Shown: positions 56,280 through 64,000 of the stretch, in pieces | Numbering within the stretch: position 1 is the stretch's first letter | How the letters are laid out: each line of letters starts with the position of its first letter | Assembly: GCA_038380435.1 (NCBI GenBank) | Contig: JAWZYU010000131.1 | Location: 496,001 to 560,000 of the forward strand | Source of the DNA: Ryuthela nishihirai | Lineage: Eukaryota; Arthropoda; Arachnida; Araneae; Heptathelidae | Direction of reading: 5' to 3' | DNA length: 64,000 nucleotides | Program-made: the position numbers and the translations under genes | The notes under the pieces: model-generated | Seen by the model: the letters and a program-made list of their open reading frames with translations, nothing else | Told to the model about the DNA's origin: nothing | The model's database searches: none

Positions 56280-59200
56280 CACACTCGTGGCCCTAAGAGA
56301 CATTCTCCATAGGAGATCAGAGACGGTTGGATTTGAATTCGAATTCCTGCACACGAAACTCTCCCAGTGCAGCTTTGTGAAGCAAATCCTGAAGAATGTG
56401 TTCCTGTCACGAGTTCCCGCCTCGCGACCCGGGGGAGGTAGTTTTTTGTGCTCTCCGGCACCTGTCGGGTGTTCCCGCCTCCTGTCCCGGGGGAGTTTTT
56501 TTCTCCTCTGGTCTCGGGCACCTGTCACGAGTTCCCGCCTCGCGACCCGGGGGAGGTAGTTTTTTGTGCTCTCCGGCACCTGTCGGGTGTTCCCGCCTCC
56601 TGTCCCGGGGGAGTTTTTTTCTCCTCTGGTCTCGGGCACCTGTCACGAGTTCCCGCCTCGCGACCCGGGGGAGGTAGTTTTTTGTGCTCTCCGGCACCTG
56701 TCGGGTGTTCCCGCCTCCTGTCCCGGGGGAGTTTTTTTCTCCTCTGGTCTCGGGCACCTGTCACGAGTTCCCGCCTCGCGACCCGGGGGAGGTAGTTTTT
56801 TGTGCTCTCGGGCACCTGTCGGGTGTTCCCGCCTCCTGTCCCGGGGGAGTTTTTTTCTCCTCTGGTCTCGGGCACCTGTCACGAGTTCCCGCCTCGCGAC
56901 CCGGGGGAGGTAGTTTTTTGTGCTCTCGGGCACCTGTCGGGTGTTCCCGCCTCCTGTCCCGGGGGAGTTTTTTTCTCCTCTGGTCTCGGGCACCTGTCAC
57001 GAGTTCCCGCCTCGCGACCCGGGGGAGGTAGTTTTTTGTGCTCTCCGGAACCTGTCGGGTGTTCCCGCCTCCTGTCCCGGGGGAGTTTTTTTCTCCTCTG
57101 GTCTCGGGCACCTGTCACTAGTTCCCGCCTCGCGACCCGGGGGAGGTAGTTTTTTGTGCTCTCCGGCACCTGTCGGGTGTTCCCGCCTCCTGTCCCGGGG
57201 GAGTTTTTTTCTCCTCTGGTCTCGGGCACCTGTCACGAGTTCCCGCCTCGCGACCCGGGGGAGGTAGTTGTTTGTGCTCTCGGGCAACTGTCGGGTGTTC
57301 CCGCACACTCGTGGCCCTAAGAGACATTCTCCATAGGAGATCAGAGACGGTTGGATTTGAATTCGAATTCCTGCACACGAAACTCTCCCAGTGCAGCTTT
57401 GTGAAGCAAATCCTGAAGAATGTGTTCCTGTCACGAGTTCCCGCCTCGCGACCCGGGGGAGGTAGTTTTTTGTGCTCTCCGGCACCTGTCGGGTGTTCCC
57501 GCCTCCTGCCCCGGGGGAGTTTTTTTCTCCTCTGGTCTCGGGCACCTGTCACGAGTTCCCGCCTCGCGACCCGGGGGAGGTAGTTTTTTGTGCTCTCCGG
57601 CACCTGTCGGGTGTTCCCGCCTCCTGTCCCGGGGGAGTTTTTTTCTCCTCTGGTCTCGGGCACCTGTCACGAGTTCCCGCCTCGCGACCCGGGGGAGGTA
57701 GTTTTTTGTGCTCTCCGGCACCTGTCGGGTGTTCCCGCCTCCTGTCCCGGGGGAGTTTTTTTCTCCTCTGGTCTCGGGCACCTGTCACGAGTTCCCGCCT
57801 CGCGACCCGGGGGAGGTAGTTTTTTGTGCTCTCGGGCACCTGTCGGGTGTTCCCGCCTCCTGTCCCGGGGGAGTTTTTTTCTCCTCTGGTCTCGGGCACC
57901 TGTCACGAGTTCCCGCCTCGCGACCCGGGGGAGGTAGTTTTTTGTGCTCTCGGGCACCTGTCGGGTGTTCCCGCCTCCTGTCCCGGGGGAGTTTTTTTCT
58001 CCTCTGGTCTCGGGCACCTGTCACGAGTTCCCGCCTCGCGACCCGGGGGAGGTAGTTTTTTGTGCTCTCCGGAACCTGTCGGGTGTTCCCGCCTCCTGTC
58101 CCGGGGGAGTTTTTTTCTCCTCTGGTCTCGGGCACCTGTCACGAGTTCCCGCCTCGCGACCCGGGGGAGGTAGTTTTTTGTGCTCTCCGGCACCTGTCGG
58201 GTGTTCCCGCCTCCTGTCCCGGGGGAGTTTTTTTCTCCTCTGGTCTCGGGCACCTGTCACGAGTTCCCGCCTCGCGACCCGGGGGAGGTAGTTTTTTGTG
58301 CTCTCGGGCAACTGTCGGGTGTTCCCGCACACTCGTGGCCCTAAGAGACATTCTCCATAGGAGATCAGAGACGGTTGGATTTGAATTCGAATTCCTGCAC
58401 ACGAAACTCTCCCAGTGCAGCTTTGTGAAGCAAATCCTGAAGAATGTGTTCCTGTCACGAGTTCCCGCCTCGCGACCCGGGGGAGGTAGTTTTTTGTGCT
58501 CTCCGGCACCTGTCGGGTGTTCCCGCCTCCTGCCCCGGGGGAGTTTTTTTCTCCTCTGGTCTCGGGCACCTGTCACGAGTTCCCGCCTCGCGACCCGGGG
58601 GAGGTAGTTTTTTGTGCTCTCCGGCACCTGTCGGGTGTTCCCGCCTCCTGTCCCGGGGGAGTTTTTTTCTCCTCTGGTCTCGGGCACCTGTCACGAGTTC
58701 CCGCCTCGCGACCCGGGGGAGGTAGTTTTTTGTGCTCTCCGGCACCTGTCGGGTGTTCCCGCCTCCTGTCCCGGGGGAGTTTTTTTCTCCTCTGGTCTCG
58801 GGCACCTGTCACGAGTTCCCGCCTCGCGACCCGGGGGAGGTAGTTTTTTGTGCTCTCGGGCACCTGTCGGGTGTTCCCGCCTCCTGTCCCGGGGGAGTTT
58901 TTTTCTCCTCTGGTCTCGGGCACCTGTCACGAGTTCCCGCCTCGCGACCCGGGGGAGGTAGTTTTTTGTGCTCTCGGGCACCTGTCGGGTGTTCCCGCCT
59001 CCTGTCCCGGGGGAGTTTTTTTCTCCTCTGGTCTCGGGCACCTGTCACGAGTTCCCGCCTCGCGACCCGGGGGAGGTAGTTTTTTGTGCTCTCCGGAACC
59101 TGTCGGGTGTTCCCGCCTCCTGTCCCGGGGGAGTTTTTTTCTCCTCTGGTCTCGGGCACCTGTCACGAGTTCCCGCCTCGCGACCCGGGGGAGGTAGTTT

Positions 59201-59351
59201 TTTGTGCTCTCCGGCACCTGTCGGGTGTTCCCGCCTCCTGTCCCGGGGGAGTTTTTTTCTCCTCTGGTCTCGGGCACCTGTCACGAGTTCCCGCCTCGCG
59301 ACCCGGGGGAGGTAGTTTTTTGTGCTCTCGGGCAACTGTCGGGTGTTCCCG
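56280..59351 (+). repeat. Three tandem 1,024-bp sub-repeats (n = 7)
   Basis: B starts at 56280, 57304, 58328 and 59352. Each carries the CCGGAACC variant at the same internal offset, so these are recent copies of one another. Confidence 0.92.
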
Positions 59352-62300
59352 CACACTCGTGGCCCTAAGAGACATTCTCCATAGGAGATCAGAGACGGTT
59401 GGATTTGAATTCGAATTCCTGCACACGAAACTCTCCCAGTGCAGCTTTGTGAAGCAAATCCTGAAGAATGTGTTCCTGTCACGAGTTCCCGCCTCGCGAC
59501 CCGGGGGAGGTAGTTTTTTGTGCTCTCCGGCACCTGTCGGGTGTTCCCGCCTCCTGCCCCGGGGGAGTTTTTTTCTCCTCTGGTCTCGGGCACCTGTCAC
59601 GAGTTCCCGCCTCGCGACCCGGGGGAGGTAGTTTTTTGTGCTCTCCGGCACCTGTCGGGTGTTCCCGCCTCCTGTCCCGGGGGAGTTTTTTTCTCCTCTG
59701 GTCTCGGGCACCTGTCACGAGTTCCCGCCTCGCGACCCGGGGGAGGTAGTTTTTTGTGCTCTCCGGCACCTGTCGGGTGTTCCCGCCTCCTGTCCCGGGG
59801 GAGTTTTTTTCTCCTCTGGTCTCGGGCACCTGTCACGAGTTCCCGCCTCGCGACCCGGGGGAGGTAGTTTTTTGTGCTCTCCGGCACCTGTCGGGTGTTC
59901 CCGCCTCCTGTCCCGGGGGAGTTTTTTTCTCCTGTGGTCTCGGGCACCTGTCACGAGTTCCCGCCTCGCGACCCGGGGGAGGTAGTTGTTTGTGCTCTCG
60001 GGCAACTGTCGGGTGTTCCCGCACACTCGTGGCCCTAAGAGACATTCTCCATAGGAGATCAGAGACGGTTGGATTTGAATTCGAATTCCTGCACACGAAA
60101 CTCTCCCAGTGCAGCTTTGTGAAGCAAATCCTGAAGAATGTGTTCCTGTCACGAGTTCCCGCCTCGCGACCCGGGGGAGGTAGTTTTTTGTGCTCTCCGG
60201 CACCTGTCGGGTGTTCCCGCCTCCTGCCCCGGGGGAGTTTTTTTCTCCTCTGGTCTCGGGCACCTGTCACGAGTTCCCGCCTCGCGACACGGGGGAGGTA
60301 GTTTTTTGTGCTCTCCGGCACCTGTCGGGTGTTCCCGCCTCCTGTCCCGGGGGAGTTTTTTTCTCCTCTGGTCTCGGGCACCTGTCACGAGTTCCCGCCT
60401 CGCGACCCGGGGGAGGTAGTTTTTTGTGCTCTCGGGCAACTGTCGGGTGTTCCCGCACACTCGTGGCCCTAAGAGACATTCTCCATAGGAGATCAGAGAC
60501 GGTTGGATTTGAATTCGAATTCCTGCACACGAAACTCTCCCAGTGCAGCTTTGTGAAGCAAATCCTGAAGAATGTGTTCCTGTCACGAGTTCCCGCCTCG
60601 CGACCCGGGGGAGGTAGTTTTTTGTGCTCTCCGGCACCTGTCGGGTGTTCCCGCCTCCTGCCCCGGGGGAGTTTTTTTCTCCTCTGGTCTCGGGCACCTG
60701 TCACGAGTTCCCGCCTCGCGACCCGGGGGAGGTAGTTTTTTGTGCTCTCGGGCACCTGTCGGGTGTTCCCGCCTCCTGTCCCGGGGGAGTTTTTTTCTCC
60801 TCTGGTCTCGGGCACCTGTCACGAGTTCCCGCCTCGCGACCCGGGGGAGGTAGTTTTTTGTGCTCTCCGGCACCTGTCGGGTGTTCCCGCCTCCTGTCCC
60901 GGGGGAGTTTTTTTCTCCTGTGGTCTCGGGCACCTGTCACGAGTTCCCGCCTCGCGACCCGGGGGAGGTAGTTGTTTGTGCTCTCGGGCAACTGTCGGGT
61001 GTTCCCGCACACTCGTGGCCCTAAGAGACATTCTCCATAGGAGATCAGAGACGGTTGGATTTGAATTCGAATTCCTGCACACGAAACTCTCCCAGTGCAG
61101 CTTTGTGAAGCAAATCCTGAAGAATGTGTTCCTGTCACGAGTTCCCGCCTCGCGACCCGGGGGAGGTAGTTTTTTGTGCTCTCGGGCACCTGTCGGGTGT
61201 TCCCGCCTCCTGTCCCGGGGGAGTTTTTTTCTCCTCTGGTCTCGGGCACCTGTCACGAGTTCCCGCCTCGCGACCCGGGGGAGGTAGTTTTTTGTGCTCT
61301 CCGGCACCTGTCGGGTGTTCCCGCCTCCTGTCCCGGGGGAGTTTTTTTCTCCTCTGGTCTCGGGCACCTGTCACGAGTTCCCGCCTCGCGACCCGGGGGA
61401 GGTAGTTTTTTGTGCTCTCCGGCACCTGTCGGGTGTTCCCGCCTCCTGTCCCGGGGGAGTTTTTTTCTCCTCTGGTCTCGGGCACCTGTCACGAGTTCCC
61501 GCCTCGCGACCCGGGGGAGGTAGTTTTTTGTGCTCTCCGGCACCTGTCGGGTGTTCCCGCCTCCTGTCCCGGGGGAGTTTTTTTCTCCTGTGGTCTCGGG
61601 CACCTGTCACGAGTTCCCGCCTCGCGACCCGGGGGAGGTAGTTGTTTGTGCTCTCGGGCAACTGTCGGGTGTTCCCGCACACTCGTGGCCCTAAGAGACA
61701 TTCTCCATAGGAGATCAGAGACGGTTGGATTTGAATTCGAATTCCTGCACACGAAACTCTCCCAGTGCAGCTTTGTGAAGCAAATCCTGAAGAATGTGTT
61801 CCTGTCACGAGTTCCCGCCTCGCGACCCGGGGGAGGTAGTTTTTTGTGCTCTCCGGCACCTGTCGGGTGTTCCCGCCTCCTGCCCCGGGGGAGTTTTTTT
61901 CTCCTCTGGTCTCGGGCACCTGTCACGAGTTCCCGCCTCGCGACCCGGGGGAGGTAGTTTTTTGTGCTCTCGGGCACCTGTCGGGTGTTCCCGCCTCCTG
62001 TCCCGGGGGAGTTTTTTTCTCCTCTGGTCTCGGGCACCTGTCACGAGTTCCCGCCTCGCGACCCGGGGGAGGTAGTTTTTTGTGCTCTCCGGCACCTGTC
62101 GGGTGTTCCCGCCTCCTGTCCCGGGGGAGTTTTTTTCTCCTGTGGTCTCGGGCACCTGTCACGAGTTCCCGCCTCGCGACCCGGGGGAGGTAGTTGTTTG
62201 TGCTCTCGGGCAACTGTCGGGTGTTCCCGCACACTCGTGGCCCTAAGAGACATTCTCCATAGGAGATCAGAGACGGTTGGATTTGAATTCGAATTCCTGC

Positions 62301-64000
62301 ACACGAAACTCTCCCAGTGCAGCTTTGTGAAGCAAATCCTGAAGAATGTGTTCCTGTCACGAGTTCCCGCCTCGCGACCCGGGGGAGGTAGTTTTTTGTG
62401 CTCTCGGGCACCTGTCGGGTGTTCCCGCCTCCTGTTACGGGGGAGTTTTTTTCTCCTCTGGTCTCGGGCACCTGTCACGAGTTCCCGCCTCGCGACCCGG
62501 GGGAGGTAGTTTTTTGTGCTCTCCGGCACCTGTCGGGTGTTCCCGCCTCCTGTCCCGGGGGAGTTTTTTTCTCCTCTGGTCTCGGGCACCTGTCACGAGT
62601 TCCCGCCTCGCGACCCGGGGGAGGTAGTTTTTTGTGCTCTCCGGCACCTGTCGGGTGTTCCCGCCTCCTGTCCCGGGGGAGTTTTTTTCTCCTCTGGTCT
62701 CGGGCACCTGTCACGAGTTCCCGCCTCGCGACCCGGGGGAGGTAGTTTTTTGTGCTCTCCGGCACCTGTCGGGTGTTCCCGCCTCCTGTCCCGGGGGAGT
62801 TTTTTTCTCCTGTGGTCTCGGGCACCTGTCACGAGTTCCCGCCTCGCGACCCGGGGGAGGTAGTTGTTTGTGCTCTCGGGCAACTGTCGGGTGTTCCCGC
62901 ACACTCGTGGCCCTAAGAGACATTCTCCATAGGAGATCAGAGACGGTTGGATTTGAATTCGAATTCCTGCACACGAAACTCTCCCAGTGCAGCTTTGTGA
63001 AGCAAATCCTGAAGAATGTGTTCCTGTCACGAGTTCCCGCCTCGCGACCCGGGGGAGGTAGTTTTTTGTGCTCTCCGGCACCTGTCGGGTGTTCCCGCCT
63101 CCTGCCCCGGGGGAGTTTTTTTCTCCTCTGGTCTCGGGCACCTGTCACGAGTTCCCGCCTCGCGACCCGGGGGAGGTAGTTTTTTGTGCTCTCCGGCACC
63201 TGTCGGGTGTTCCCGCCTCCTGTCCCGGGGGAGTTTTTTTCTCCTCTGGTCTCGGGCACCTGTCACGAGTTCCCGCCTCGCGACCCGGGGGAGGTAGTTT
63301 TTTGTGCTCTCGGGCAACTGTCGGGTGTTCCCGCACACTCGTGGCCCTAAGAGACATTCTCCATAGGAGATCAGAGACGGTTGGATTTGAATTCGAATTC
63401 CTGCACACGAAACTCTCCCAGTGCAGCTTTGTGAAGCAAATCCTGAAGAATGTGTTCCTGTCACGAGTTCCCGCCTCGCGACCCGGGGGAGGTAGTTTTT
63501 TGTGCTCTCCGGCACCTGTCGGGTGTTCCCGCCTCCTGCCCCGGGGGAGTTTTTTTCTCCTCTGGTCTCGGGCACCTGTCACGAGTTCCCGCCTCGCGAC
63601 CCGGGGGAGGTAGTTTTTTGTGCTCTCGGGCACCTGTCGGGTGTTCCCGCCTCCTGTCCCGGGGGAGTTTTTTTCTCCTCTGGTCTCGGGCACCTGTCAC
63701 GAGTTCCCGCCTCGCGACCCGGGGGAGGTAGTTTTTTGTGCTCTCCGGCACCTGTCGGGTGTTCCCGCCTCCTGTCCCGGGGGAGTTTTTTTCTCCTGTG
63801 GTCTCGGGCACCTGTCACGAGTTCCCGCCTCGCGACCCGGGGGAGGTAGTTGTTTGTGCTCTCGGGCAACTGTCGGGTGTTCCCGCACACTCGTGGCCCT
63901 AAGAGACATTCTCCATAGGAGATCAGAGACGGTTGGATTTGAATTCGAATTCCTGCACACGAAACTCTCCCAGTGCAGCTTTGTGAAGCAAATCCTGAAG

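Larger units (their letters stand above)
37421..64000 (+). repeat. GC-rich composite satellite array (A = 118 bp, B = 198 bp), open on the right
   Basis: At least 26.58 kb of two unit types. A units are 118 bp (75 of 118 bases G or C; about 10 CpG each). B units are 198 bp: the same 75 bp of A plus about 123 bp found only in B. Using the start of CACACTCGTG as the B marker I find 40 copies, at 37421, 37955, 38389, 38941, 39847, 40870, 41540, 41974, 42408, 42960, 43984, 44536, 45678, 46230, 46900, 47334, 47886, 48910, 49580, 50014, 50566, 51590, 52260, 52576, 53128, 54152, 54704, 55728, 56280, 57304, 58328, 59352, 60022, 60456, 61008, 61678, 62230, 62900, 63334 and 63886. Intervals are 198+118n. 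The sum is 39 intervals with 159 A units, minus an 18-bp and a 1-bp deletion, exactly 26,465 bp. The right end lies outside the window. Confidence 0.97.

Noticed and set aside
37421..64000. Hundreds of 90-248-codon reading frames on both strands, which look like a large P/S-rich gene family
   Set aside because: They are phase-shifted readings of the same 118/198-bp repeat units. All six frames are equally open, and frame is not preserved because 118 is not a multiple of three.
37421..64000. Repeat-spacer layout resembling a CRISPR array
   Set aside because: Eukaryotic context, units far too long, 'spacers' (A-unit blocks) are themselves repeats, and no cas genes.
37421..64000. Telomeric or CENP-B-box satellite
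   Set aside because: No TTAGG-type telomere repeats and no match to the CENP-B box (YTTCGTTGGAARCGGGA) in A or B units.

Overview
ORGANISM. This is nuclear DNA of a metazoan, most likely an arthropod and plausibly an arachnid. The single-copy part is AT-rich, has no operons, and holds many tRNA-derived SINEs, Ty3/Gypsy and LINE fragments, a hAT-type MITE, and fragments of a Maverick/Polinton-like polymerase gene. The taxon is an inference from the repeat content. No intact ordinary host gene is visible; this is gene-poor, repeat-rich chromatin.

LAYOUT. 1-1110: a broken, leftward gene pair (C2H2 fingers, then a conserved domain) that I assign to the N-terminal part of a Polinton/adintovirus-type protein-primed DNA polymerase gene. 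2320-3475: a dead Ty3/Gypsy gag-RT relic. 4341-4916: a hAT-like MITE with an 8-bp target duplication. 8789-9779: a 5'-truncated LINE carrying RNase H, bounded by a 14-bp target duplication. 11325-15257: a young, structurally complete LTR element whose pol has been replaced by host-derived sequence (thymidine phosphorylase plus a C2H2 zinc-finger fragment). 15258-37420: a mosaic of SINE families, foldbacks, short tandem repeats, poly-G tracts and two transposase or TE-gene fragments. 37421-64000 (runs off the right edge): one GC-rich satellite array of at least 26.58 kb.

THE TWO MAIN RESULTS. (1) The LTR element has near-identical LTRs (636 and 634 bp, about 4-5 differing positions), a PBS, a PPT and an ATAT target duplication. 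One 873-codon ORF fills the interior. It runs from a Gag-like coiled coil through about 360 residues of intronless thymidine phosphorylase. A degenerate C2H2 zinc-finger fragment and the last codons of Gypsy integrase follow in another frame. This is a retroelement that has captured host genes. (2) The satellite is built from only two unit types: A (118 bp, itself 60+58 bp half-units) and B (198 bp, where one half-unit is replaced by about 123 bp of unrelated DNA). I count 40 B units and 159 A units between the first and last B. Every B-to-B distance is 198+118n bp (n=1,2,3,4,6,7,8), with only two indels in 26,465 bp. The order of n repeats as 4-2-3-7, giving a 2,680-bp higher-order repeat, with 1,576-bp and 1,024-bp sub-families. 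Linked point variants record duplication and conversion events.

HOW PARTS RELATE. Nothing here forms a pathway. The elements are independent insertions. The hundreds of reading frames in the satellite are a by-product of a 118-bp unit with one stop per strand.
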